Part shown: one piece after another, positions 1 to 12,400 of the stretch
How positions within the stretch are numbered: the stretch's first letter is position 1
How the letters are laid out: every line of letters starts with the position of its first letter
DNA from: Atherinomorus stipes
Taxonomy: Eukaryota; Chordata; Actinopteri; Atheriniformes; Atherinidae
Assembly (NCBI GenBank): GCA_023101725.1
Contig: JALJCO010010476.1
Location: 434,001 to 498,000 of the forward strand
DNA: 64,000 bases
Direction: 5' to 3'
Notes under the pieces: generated by a model
Databases searched by the model: none
The model's input: the letters and a program-made list of their open reading frames with translations, nothing else
Told to the model about the DNA's origin: nothing
Position numbers and translations under genes: made by a program

Positions 1-29
1 ATTCATTTTTATCACCTGGCATAACTTAA

Positions 30-576
30 AGGGGAAGTTCAGTTTTTTCAACCTGGATCTATTTTCTAGTATGAAATACGTTCATTTACTCACCCAGACA
101 GTTTCGGTGCAACTTGAATTCCTTCAGGAGATATTTAGATCCACCTGAGATCAGCGTATGTCCAATATAATGTAAATGATGCGGGTAACCTCATGCAGCC
201 TCTAAACAAGGCTTTATCTGACACAAACTCTAGCTGGACCCCCCCTGTGAGCTCAAAGCGGCATTGAGTTGCTTATTTGTGGCGATTCATCCTCATTTAC
301 AGACATTTACTTGCTCACAGGGGGGGGGGGGGGGGTTCGACGAATGTTTTGTAACAAAACATTGGTGAAATGAAGGATTTTGTGGCAGATAATGCCTTAT
401 TTAGAGGCTGCATGAGGCCCGCATCACTTACATTGTATTGGACATGCGCTGATCTCAAGTGGATCTAAATATCTCCTGAAGGAATTCAGGTTACACCAAA
501 ACTGTCTGGGTGAGTAAATGAACGTATTTCATGCTAGAAAATAGGTCCAGGTTGGAAAAAAAAAACAACTTCCCCT
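30..576. mobile_element. TTAA-flanked fold-back (MITE-like) element
   Basis: Two arms of about 195 bp (30-228 and 378-576) are near-perfect reverse complements, sharing blocks such as GAAATACGTTCATTTACTCA and GATATTTAGATCCAC. The outer ends are AGGGGAAGTT and AACTTCCCCT, and each is flanked by TTAA (26-29 and 577-580). The loop of about 150 bp contains a run of 16 G. There is no coding capacity. TTAA target duplication is the hallmark of piggyBac-type transposition, so this is inferred to be a non-autonomous element mobilised in trans. The arms differ at only a few percent of positions, which suggests fairly recent insertion. The superfamily assignment rests only on the TTAA. Confidence 0.8.
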
Positions 577-580
577 TTAA

Positions 581-3500
581 ATTGGACTTCTGTTCCTGTA
601 AGTTCTGTGCTTCAGTCTGTCTTCACGTGTTTAGCTGCCACTGCTATTAGGCCCACTCTGCAAGTAAACATTTTTCCTCCCTGAGTGTTGCCATAAATGA
701 CCCACCACTCTGTCTACTCATTGTACACATTTATTAAATCCTTAACAGAGCACTCTGTTTTTACAAAGTGATCCAAAATGTAAACACCCAGGTGAAATGC
801 AGGTTGGGCAGCACACATACTGTGAAGCTACAGTAGAGCAGAAGACAGGCAGAGTTTAGTCCAGCTGGCTTGATCTGAGCCCAGATCTCAAAGCTGACAT
901 GATTACACAGAGGCTTCCTGTCTCCGCAACCCCGATACCATCTCAGTCTGACTTCTCGCTCCCCTCCCATACGGCTCAGTCCCAACCTCAGATAGCAGCA
1001 ATTACAGCCTAATGGGACAGTCTGAATTAGAAAACTACATCTAGCAAAGCACATGTTCATCCAACTCCACAGCATGGCTCATTTAAGAGATTAATACACA
1101 GCCTGGCCTTGCAGCACAAGAAACACCAGTCTTAGGAAAAAAAGACAGCAGCTCAGTCAAGGAGTCTATTCATGTGCAGATCACAACATAAAGCCTACTG
1201 TTACTGTGGATTTTCTTTCTTTTTTTTAAAGATACAATTAAATTGTCCATGCTGCGTATAACACTGGCACATGAATGTTTTCTTCATTTCATAATTACTC
1301 TCAACTAATTCATAGTTAAAACACACAAGCTGGAAATTAGTCTTCACTGGATTTTCAACTAACTTCCTGGTGGAGGTTGTTTAATGTCACATTTTAGGGA
1401 CTACACATGGAGCAAATGAAAACCAAACGCAACAGCAGGTTCCAGTCAGTGTGATTTATGTAGCAGGATGACTTAAAAAAGCTAGGGGTCATTTGCATTT
1501 GTTCAAGTCAATTAAATTAGCACAACAGAAAGGAAGCGGGACAAAAACAATGCAAATTAAGATTGTCAATGGACTTCATCATCTTTAACAGCTGTAAAGA
1601 AGGAAAAGATTATCATACAAGGACGCATCAGTCGTGATAAAAATTACTTGTCATGCAGCTGCTCACTCACTGTCAATCACAATAACAAAATCCAGCGCTT
1701 TATCCGCACCAACTGGTCTATTTTCATGTCATCTGAATAAAAATATGGCTTCAGGAACGCCCGATTTGCAGCAAACCATGATCCAAATTCATCTAGCCCA
1801 CAGATGCTCAAACAACCAAAAGGAAATTAATCATCGTGATGACGTCATTTACTCAAAACCATCATGAACATCATTTTTGTTGTGAGGATTAAAGATTCCT
1901 TCTGTGAACATCTAAATAAATTTCAAAGGGAACTTTACAAAAACAAATGCTGTTTAAATCTGCACAGCTTGATAAGCCGTGTCATGTTTGTGGCGAGAGG
2001 AACCAGCCGACTGGACTCCAGGGAGTTTCACTACCAAACTATCAACAGCACCACTTTCATCACATCCTTCACATGAGCAAATTACCATATCAGCAGCATG
2101 ATCTGAAAGCAGTCCAAGAAACTACAATCTGTGCTTTCTGATGCACAATTAAAAGATGTCAAACTTGGTTTCTTTTACACTGTTTTGGTTCAGGCTGTCA
2201 GCACATCAAACATTATCTTAAAGAGGACTCATTTACCAAAGAAAATAGACTGGCCAGGTTCACTGACGGTGACGGGCAGACTCAGTAGCCTGGGGGGAAC
2301 AGAGGAGGACAAAAGAAATGGATACATGATAAGAAAAGCAGTTGTGGTGGGAGGAGGTAGCGGTGGAGTGCTCTAACTTTCTCCTGGCTCTCTCCTGGGA
2401 ACCTGGAGGCTAAGACGTGGGAGCTCCTCCACACAGGTATCATATTCAGCAGGTCCTTCAGTCCAGCTGGGCTCCACTCCAAACGCTCTGTCTGCCACAG
2501 CGCAGGGATGTGGAGGCGCCACGAAGTAACAGTAGCACAAATGCCAACAGGTGAAACCAAATCTTCAAGTCAAGCTCGATACTGTTGTTGTCATTCCTCA
2601 GAAGAAGTGGCATTAAGCCTTTCTGCCTACTTTAATGTGAGTGACATGCAATTACCTGGATGATTAAACATCCTCAAACATGATTTGGAAAAGCAAAGAC
2701 CTGCAAGCATTCATGCACATTCCTACCTTTTTTTTTTTTAAACATGTGAAATGTATATTCTAAAAAAGAAAACATAAAAATATAGATTGACAATGAAGTT
2801 TTCATGCTTTACTCATCTTCCCACACCACCACTCTGACACAGGCCGGCTGTATCCCCTCTTTAGATTTCATCTGAACATAGTTTTACTTATCTCTATATC
2901 CCTTTATTTTCTTATGTATATGCAGTTATATAAGCCTTTTATTTCAGAATGCTTTAAACACATATTTAGTTGCATTATCTTAACAGACAAAGACACACTG
3001 TATGATCAAGGCAAACATTGTATCATAGGTTGGATCAATATTAAAATAAAGAGATTAATGTGATCTATTTATCCATCTGTTCATTTATTTCAACATAATC
3101 ATATTTTATTAAGCAAAATTAACATTTCATTTAAATTACACTGTATTCATTCTCATTACCAGTATACTGATACACCTTAGTCCTGAAGTCAGGAATCACC
3201 AGTCTGCGAAAGACCATGAGAGAAAACAGATAAACAGTTCAAGAATATTGTGATGGTATTAAATAGAGTAGAATGGGAGGATTTCATTGCAGCACCTCAT
3301 TAAAAATCAGACAGTTCTGTTGTGGAAATCCCTCATGGGCTCAGAACCACTTCCTGAAAACCATTTATAATCAACACACTTTGTTGCTGCATCCATAATC
3401 AAGTTAAAACACATGAAAACTAACCATACACAACAGGAGCCAGACCAGCTCCCAGTTTTCTGGGCCCAGGGTAATGATTGTTAAAAGATAAAGTAATGCA

Positions 3501-5150
3501 ACACAGTTGTATATGTGTCCTTCTTGCAACTTTTTCTTTAAAATATGTTGCAGGCATCAAAGTCAAGATGAGCAAAACAATTTTTTTTTTAAGCATCAAC
3601 AACTGATTTTCTTTCTGCTATTTTCAGTTAAATATGAGAACCAGTTTACTTCTAAAATCCCTATAATGCCTCTTAAATACACACTGCAACTTATTTGTTT
3701 TATGCATAGAAAAAGAGGCAGTTTAATGCTGGACCCTGCAAGAAAGTGAAAAAGCACATATACCAAACTGTCAAACTTTTAAGTAAAACACAGACAGGTG
3801 GAACTGGACAGGAGAAACTCAAGGTGTGAACATGGGGGGAACAATTATCCTTATGTAAACTCAAATGTGTGGTCTGAAGGAGTAAGCAGGCTTCAACAAC
3901 CCTTTAACAACTACAAAATGGGCCTGCAGATCCTCCAAACAAGGTTCTTGAACAGTAGTTTGTTTCCATTCCCACCATTAAGCGAAGACCAGGGTTGCTG
4001 CATGGCTGCTAGTAGGATTAAAGAGAGGATCTAAACTCAGGTGCCCACTAAACAATAATGCCACTTCCCATTAGCAGGCCAGTGGAAAAGCTTGTACTGT
4101 GCAAAGGAAAATGTGCACTCGGTGCAGAAAAAGCAGGGAAAACTACAGTGAGATGAGGCCCCGGCCATGAGTGGATTTAATCAGTCTGAATTAGAGATGT
4201 GAAGGGTTCCAAGGTTTTGTCTTGTTTCAAGTGAAGAGGGGAAAATGAAAATTGACCTGCAGCCTTCATTTAGTGACACTGTGCTAAAGTATTATAAAGT
4301 ACGATAGGTATTCATCACAGTGATCTGCACAAGCGGGGGCAACACAGAAGCACAAAGGGTTTTCAATTGAACATCATAATACTCATTAGTTTCAGCACTC
4401 AACATCAGCACCAATCAGAAGTTGCATTAGTCGTGAGAGGATTCCTGAAAATTCCCAACACATACTGGGATGTGAATTAATGAGCCCATTGTTATCCACA
4501 GTGAAAACATTTCATATCTGCTGTGGACGTCGGTATATTTCATACTTCATTTCACTTTGGATATTTACATTGGCAATCGAGTTTTACAGCCCTCACAGGA
4601 ATGAGATTTACCTCGCAATTTCACATCATTAGTCGTATCTAGAGTGTGATGACGGAGGATGCTGAAACCCACAAATGCTGAATATAACCTATTATTTTGT
4701 CTCAAAGTTGAAAATGGCAACAAGTGCAGTAAAACAAAATGACAAGGAAGAATGGAACAGCAGAAGAAGTGGATGCATGAAGACTGCTCGAGTTATAAAA
4801 CAGACTAATACACTTTTTGCATGAATGTAGGTTTAATCCAAGATGAAAATACTTGACTTGTATTAGAAGAACAGGCATTTTGATGACATGGGACTATACC
4901 TAGATGTTGTTTTAAAAAAAAATCAATGTGCCCTTTGAAGTTTCAGCAACTTTAACTCATCTCATATTCTATAAATATCCTTTTTTTCTTCCTTTTCCTG
5001 TTAATTCATAGATCTCTACATTTAGATCCGTGGCTCACTGCAAATTATTAAACATAGGTACAGTGTTGCATTATGGGGGCATTATAACAAACCTTCAATG
5101 GTGTGACCATCACCTTAAGTTAAGAAATTAAGATTACAAATAAAAATAGT
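581..5150. other. Non-coding stretch downstream of HAT1
   Basis: I see no confident gene here. By vertebrate synteny METAP1D should follow HAT1 on the minus strand, but none of the methionine aminopeptidase motifs I know appears on either strand. The minus strand has a poly(A)-signal-like AATAAA (729-734), and at 2290 an acceptor-like pyrimidine tract ending in CAG followed by nine codons and a stop; these could be the tail of an unrecognised transcript but are not enough for a gene call. The rest is AT-rich with short A/T runs. Confidence 0.5.
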
Positions 5151-5438
5151 TTAATGAGCCCCAGAGGTAAATTGCAATTTTGTGGTAGGTTTAAAAAAAG
5201 ACAAGATAAAACAATAATTTATTAGAGGACTATAATGCCTTGCTCCAAGGGTGATGGCTGCTTGAATTGGACTTAGACAAACTCTCATTGGACACACAGT
5301 TGTTTCTTCACTATTGCAAAGAGGATGTGCAGAATCATCCATCATTTCCAGCAGCTTCTCTAGACTATCAGCTCCAGTTATTTCCAGCATAAAACCAGCG
5401 TTCTTGATTAATTTGTTCAGTTTTTCCTTGTCCTTGTA
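5151..5438 (-). pseudogene. Non-LTR retrotransposon ORF2 tail, fossil
   Basis: Read on the minus strand, this stretch begins with KDKEKLNKLIKNAG and continues with DSLEKLLEMMDDSAHPL. This matches the pattern (L-N-K-L-I-x-x-A-G ... x-L-x-K-L-L-x-x-M-D-x-x-x-H-P-L) of the segment that follows the reverse transcriptase domain in many fish non-LTR retrotransposons. Only this C-terminal tail survives. The reading frame runs on without the usual arginine-rich ending, and no RT or endonuclease motif is found upstream. It is a 5'-truncated, decayed copy. The motif match is from memory of the family, not a search. Confidence 0.6.
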
Positions 5439-5959
5439 ATAAAATCATGATTATGAATAAATAAAAGATTATACATCAGACAGCTTATCTTTATGATAAA
5501 TACAATAAAGTTGTTTAAACAAAATTGACTGTGACCATCTTTTACTAATTTACTTGCATTAAGAACCGTGTCACTGCTGCTGACCATTCTCATCCTTAAA
5601 AATTTGGAAAACTGAATTCATATTTTTACCCTTTACTTCAGCTACTGCAATTCTGTTAATCTAGAACCGAGTCAGTCAGCCCTCACTCACCTCAGCTGGT
5701 AGAAATCCAGCAGCAGGACTCCTCACTGCTACAAAGAAAGACGACATCTCTTCTGTACATGCCTCCTCTCACTCTGTACCAATGAGGTACAGACTTTATG
5801 TAAAGGGTTTTAGTTTATACAGTGCTGCATACACAGCACTCTGATTATATTCCCCCAACTCCTCATCATGCTCTGCCTCCTTCCTTTCTCGTGATACAAG
5901 CCTGTTTTGGCATTTACTGTGAAGTGACTGATAAATAAATCAAACCTAACAAAGACAAA

Positions 5960-6442
5960 ACCAAAATCACAGTTGCTCAGTTTTATTGTTTTTCTTAATA
6001 AGAATCAATCCATTTGAACAATATACAAAACCACTATTTCATTTCAATATGAAGTGTTTCAGAGCACACCAAACTGTTGACAAAAGAGCTTTAAAAAATG
6101 CCGATGATGGAGAAGAAGCAGGGTTTTTCTGAAGGATGGAGGACCTGTGGCTCACCTGTGAAATACTAAACATATTTTCATCTCACACAGTGTGATAAAA
6201 CACATGGGACAAAACAGGAAGTCACACCCTCCAGCTGAACTATTCTCCTCCTCTAACATCAAAGTCAGCTGGGAGACAGACAGGCCTTTTCTGTTGCAGC
6301 CTATCACCAGCTATTATGAATCTATATCATTCTTCAGTATCTTTTTGGCTGCAGCAAAAAGTCTGTAGACATGTGAGTGGACTGGTAGAGCACCTGTATG
6401 TTGAGTGGGTGGGCTCCAGGCCAGCAGTATCTTTCAGTCAGA
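5960..6442 (-). other. hat1: HAT1 3' UTR with poly(A) signal
   Basis: The sequence after the HAT1 stop codon on the minus strand has no open frame. The first canonical AATAAA (minus strand, bases 5982-5987, read as AATAAAACTGAGC) lies about 455 bp beyond the stop, so the mRNA probably ends near 5960-5970. A longer alternative 3' end cannot be excluded. Confidence 0.6.
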
Positions 6443-9400
6443 TCAGGCCTGTGATGCTAGCCTCTCAATGATTTTCCTGTAGTCTTCCACGGCAACCTGA
6501 TAACTCTTCTCCAGCTCCTCGTGCTGTGTCTGAGTGTCCATCTGACCCATGTGGGACACCAGCTCCTCAGGTCGAAGGCACTTCCTCATCTTCGCCAGCT
6601 CCCTTTGGTTTTTCTGCACAGAATGACCAGCAAACACACACGATGACATGATCACTTTGTTTTTAGGTTTTTTGATGGGTTTGAGACTGGGAACATAAAG
6701 ATAACCACCAGTTTCTCAAGAACAATTCAAAACTATGATAAATGAAACGTAGTATAAAAAAAAAAAAAAGAGTCAGACTTAAAAACGTACCACACGATAG
6801 TATACTATGTTTTATCTCTTTAGACAGTCTGATCACTGATTTAATGGATAAAACCAGTAATATTTTAAGAGGAAAATCAAGTTCTATCTAAGTTTTTGTA
6901 ATCTTTTCTGCATTTGGAAAAAAAAATCTTCTTAATCTCATCTTTTTCAAATAAGTTCTTGTGCATGAATTAACTAAATATAATCAAATGCGATTTCTGC
7001 ATTTTATGAACCTGTTAAGATAAACTTCCACACCAACATCTTTGCTGCCTTTGTCGCTTTGTACATGACAGAAAGTATACTGAGACAGAATCGAAGGTAT
7101 CTGAGGCCGATCAGCTTGTCATTAGTCAATACCAATCAAGTGACTCTTATCGGCTCATCAATCAATCATTTCTCCATCCACGTCCTTTTTATGGTAACGC
7201 CTTGCGGAGCAGTCAAAATGTCTTTTGAGAAAAAAAAAAGAAAAAAAAAAAGAAAAGAAAATCTATTATGGTTGTCATTGTTATTCCTTTTTAAAATTTA
7301 GATAAGATTTTGTTGGAGTGTTAAAAAAAAAGGCTGAAACATCAATTCACTTCATTTGCTCCTGTCAAAACATTTATGAATGCAATTTAATTTAGGGAAC
7401 GAGTTTCTTCAGGCCTGTTTAAAGGGAAATTATACAATACTTGTTAAAGACCCTTCATTAATGTATTTAAGATGTCAATTTATTAATCTTTTCAGCAAAC
7501 CTGTTTAATTTTATTATGCTGCAAAGAGATAATCCCTTTTATTTCACTGCTTTTCATCTGAGATTATCACTATTTAACTACAAGAACCGTGTCCTTGTAG
7601 TTAAATAATCCAACAAAGAGCCTGAAATTCTCGATCAGAGGCTGTTACCACTGTGTTTCTGGTTCATAATCAACAGATGTGCATCAGAAAAGGTGAAGGA
7701 AAATGGCTAAAATCAGGAAAAAACTTCCAGTGCATACAGGAAGACTATACACTCATTTGAAGTTGTTTTTGCGTGCTTCAAACAGGACGCAGTATCCATT
7801 TGGTAGCATGGAAACAACTTCAGGAATGTCATCTGATTTGACCAAAATTAAATGATGCGTCTAAAAAAACCAAAGACCTCCCAGATATAATATTTCAATT
7901 CCTGAGGATTAACACCAAGGGGCAAACTCCCCTGGAGAAAGTTGCAGCCCTGAAAGCAACCTTAAAAATTGGAGTTCACCACACCTCATCCACTATGGGC
8001 TGGTTCAAAAACAGAGTAAATCCCCATAGATTCCCATGTTAAAAAAGTCCAACTTGACAGCAGAAATAAACACGTTTAGAGCCTGGTTCAAAAATCATTT
8101 TAGGTTTAATAGGTCAAGTTTAGCTTCATGTCAACTGTGAGGAGTGTGAATTTTTTTCACAACTTATCCGTTTAGATGTTATTTAATCTTGAAATTACAC
8201 ATAATTAGGGGCGTGCCCTTTTGATTGACAGGTGGCAGACAAGGTGCCTGTTTTAGTCGTAGAGGCCAATAGTGGTCTACCCGCTTGCTCCCAGGAAGGC
8301 CTGAGTCTGTAGTAGTTTCACAGCAATGGTTTTTAGCTAGTTAACAGCAAGTATTAGCGTGCCTTACCTTTAGCCTGCCTATTTTTTGTTCATTTCACTC
8401 CAGTTTAGCTTAGTTAGCATTTAGCTTGGGTGCAAATCAATTGCCCCGAGGCTCGGAGCAGACCTTCCTTTGCCCACTTTAGTATTTCAGGGAGTGACAA
8501 CACACACGAGACACTAAGATGGTGAATGTGGGAACAGTCCAACTGGCTTCACTTTCAGCTTTTTTACACACAAGTGGATACAACGTCCATTATTTTTACA
8601 GACTTTGGGATGAACCCTCTCAAATTACCTCTTGTGGACATACACAAGGAGTTCCTCATCACTTTCTTCCTTGTCAAAAAAACACCCCAGTTTCTAATAG
8701 GGCAAGTACTTCTACTAATCTAGGTTAAAGCCTCTGCTGATAACAAGCTTCTCAGTTTATTTGCTTATGTTACTGTTGTTGTTACTGTTGTTATACTTAT
8801 GTGAATAAAATACTTTTAATTTAAAAAGGCTTGTAAAGCGTTATTAGGATCTGGATTGTTTAACAGAAATAATACAACTAGATTAACAATCTGTAAAGCC
8901 TGCACTTTGATAATTACACTGTTTATATAAAAATGTCTTAAAACTTGATGAGTTGATGTTGATTTCTGCAACATTCTGCACGTGGACTGAAAGTGCAGAT
9001 CCGCAGTCCAGTACGATATGTTGTGTGTGAAAAATCTGCTAGTACTTGTACACAGATATGGCCAACAGGGAATTGGTGTAAAAGCAGAAATGTTTAATCC
9101 CCTCAAATTCGCAGAGCAGTGGCCTCACCATTCAACTAACTACATGCTAAATCTCCTGAGGGAAGGAGGAAAACAAATACTGCATCTGGCCACCAGATCC
9201 TTCACTGCCACTCTCCCAAGGAATTCTTCCTTCCCACTTTACCACATAGGTCTTTTCCATGTCAGATTCTGCCTTTTTCCTGGGACATGTGGTCACTCTG
9301 CTGACAGCAAATTCTCTAATGGATGGCATGCAAACTTTCAGTGAGCAGCTCAAACAGAAAATGTCACAAGCAAACAGGATGGAAGAGAGTTATTCTGGTG

Positions 9401-12400
9401 CACAGATATACTCAGTGTTTCCCACTGTTTGAGTCCAACACAGCGACTCTGAGCCCATTTCTGTTCTGCTAACCAGAACTGGATGAAATCCACCCAGAGC
9501 ACACCATAAAACAACAAAAACATGAGATAAAAGCACACTGCCTTTTGAAAAAGCCCTGAAATCTGAATAGTTGCCGCTTTGTGACAAAGTGCTTTAAACA
9601 CATGTTCGTGAAATGATTCCTCCCAAAGAAATGCAAATCCTGACTAATGACATGTGCCTGAATGGAAAAAAGCAGCAGCCTCCGGCAGCAGCAAAACCGC
9701 AGACGCCTGGTGCGCCCTATTGTGGCTGTAACAATACAACACTGGTAATCTATCAATTTTCACAGGACTGAAGATCAATTTTTCTCATGTTTTAAAAAGG
9801 TAACATGATAAATAGTGACAGTACAAGGCTGTAAGCCAGGCAAATGCATGTGGTACATGTACCATTTGTCTTGCCTCATCAAATAGCTGTAATGTTATGT
9901 TAGCAAGAGTTAAAAGACTGCACATCGGATTCACGATTGACAGCAGAGACAATCGAGCATTCACATTTATTTGAATACATGAGAAAAGGTTGCTCTGAAA
10001 GCTTTTTTTTTTTTTCAATCCACTACACACAGATGTAAAACTGTTAAGTTTATAACTCACCCTGTATGGTCCAAAGAGCCTCCTCTTCACTTCTAATCGG
10101 TATTCTCTGGCTTTTTCTTCATTGCTCATGTCTGTTGCTCTTAGACGCAAAATTTCATACACTCGCCTTGCATGTTTCTGTGGAAAGAAAACATGTGAAA
10201 ATGAACAGTTTTTCATTTAAATATCTTTAACAAAAGCTTTCGCTCCTCATCAGGAAGCTTTGACGCATCCCAGCACAATAGCTACAGGAAGTAAAAATTT
10301 CTAAACGAAAAAATAAAGTTTTAAATCAGGGTTTTAAGGTGCACTCACACTAGCCATACTGATTCCAATGAGAGTCTGTCTGATCAGAAACTTCAGATTG
10401 TTTGGGAGGTATGAATGTGCAAACAAACTGATGCAGATCAAAGAAGTGAGCTCTGCCTAAAAACAAAAGATTTGCTTTAAAGGCCTCCCTTCCACTGAAA
10501 ACCCGTTTAACTTGCTCCTTCTGAAATACGGAGGGTTTCCCCTTGTTTACTTACACATGCTGACTTGCTAGCGTTGCGTTCCCCCCAGTCGGCTGTGCTT
10601 CCTCATCACAGAAACAATACGAAGAGAAGAGCGAAACGGGAACAGCCTCGCCCTTCTACGTAACATTGCAAATAGCGTATCCCACGTGGGGTTTCTATCT
10701 GTCCATCGGAAGGCAGGTAACCCTCCACTACACACTAGAAGTAAAGACGGCACGACTGTAGCTTCGGAGTTGAGAAGCTAATTAGCTAACTGTTTGTTAG
10801 CATGATGGAACAAACTTGTTTGTCGGCTCTATTTCCTGTCTGTAGCGAAATAAGAGCGGAGGGCGGAGCTTCCTTCATACACTCATGGGAGCCAGCCAAT
10901 CAGACGGAAATTCATGAGAAGGACCCGGAAAAGCCTGCCGTTGGACCACAAGCCTCTCTTCTAGTATACAAATACAGCTGGATACTAAGCAACCAGAAGG
11001 TTTTTTTTTAAACAGAAACGATGCAGAATGCATTCAATAAAAATGGAGAACACAGAAATATTAATGAAATGACCACGGAAGTACAACTTTAAAGGTGCCA
11101 TCACCCAGAAATCCCACTTTTTCATGTTAAAACGTGTATTGGAACAAGGACCTCAGTTAAAACGTGCCAGAAACTCCAGAGTGAAAGTGGCTTCGTCTTT
11201 GAGTGCAGGGTCTCGTCATACCAGAATAATCCACAAGAGCGCGCTCTCCACAGTACGATTTTGTTTTTCCTCCGAGGATGACGTGATCCACAGAAGCTGC
11301 TAGCCGCTAAGCTTGCCTCTGTAGCACTACCTGAAATCAGCTGACTACCTGCTGTAGAGTAGCATTTAATGACCAGCTTTGTTACAGAGGAGGAGGATGA
11401 CGACGATGAGGAAAAAAAAAATCTGCCGTGCTGAGCTGCTTCGGCTGAAATTCAGCATTGTTGTCACTGCTGTAACAGTGGACAAACTGACCAGGGACCA
11501 GTGGATCACATTTATTCAGTGAGGATGTGCAGTCGGTAAGTGTTGCTGCTTGTGTAACTTATTATCTTTTGTGTGAGAGGCCAGTAAACGTTGGTAGACG
11601 AACGGTGACAAGCTGCTAATGTAGCTACAAAAGCTAACACGGTTGTTGCTGTTCGAGTCACTTCACATCAGACGTCCGCTTCTTATATTCATAAGAGTCC
11701 AGCCCTTTTACTCCGCGGATTCTCCCTTTCAACCGTACCGTTACGTTTTTATCACGTTTTTCTCTGTTGGGACATCATTTCATTCACTTGGTCTGTCCTG
11801 ATAAAACTTTGTTTTGGCTTTGACACTTGCCTTGAGTACACGCTTACAGACAGGTCTAATTCTCGTGTGTATTCTCACAACAAACAAAAGTTGGGGATAA
11901 AAAGAGGTCAAAATGAGCTCATTAAATTTTCCTCCCACCGAACTATAACTAAAAATTCATTTGAAGATAATTTAAGAAGCATTGTGTATGTAAAAAACTA
12001 GGTTATGACACCTTTAAGAGAGTCAAATATAGGGAGATGACAACACAAAGGGTGTTGTGGGTAAACACAATTAAAACATACGCGTGTGTAGGATTATAGC
12101 TGGCGCCCGGCGTAAGATTATCGCGGTCAAATGTGAAAGAATACTGTACAGGTTCTGATAGAAATGGTAAACCCAAGACCGTAGGATCTGATGAAGCTCT
12201 TGTGTTTTGCTCCTATGTGGTGGAAACGGAGGCTGTTTAGCACTAGCCAATAGATGAGCAAGTCTTTGTTTTGTTCCCCTTTTTTCCAGTTTCTAATGGA
12301 GACATGTGAGCAAACTGTTGAAACTGTTGATTAACAAACTTTACAACATCACTCATCAAGCAAAAGAAGCTGTTTCTTAAACAATTTGCTGCTTCTGTTC

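Noticed and set aside
10560..10950. Second promoter or gene start in HAT1 intron 9
   Set aside because: CpG and CCAAT motifs are present, but the neighbourhood looks like dispersed-element sequence and the plus-strand 69-codon frame has no relatives.
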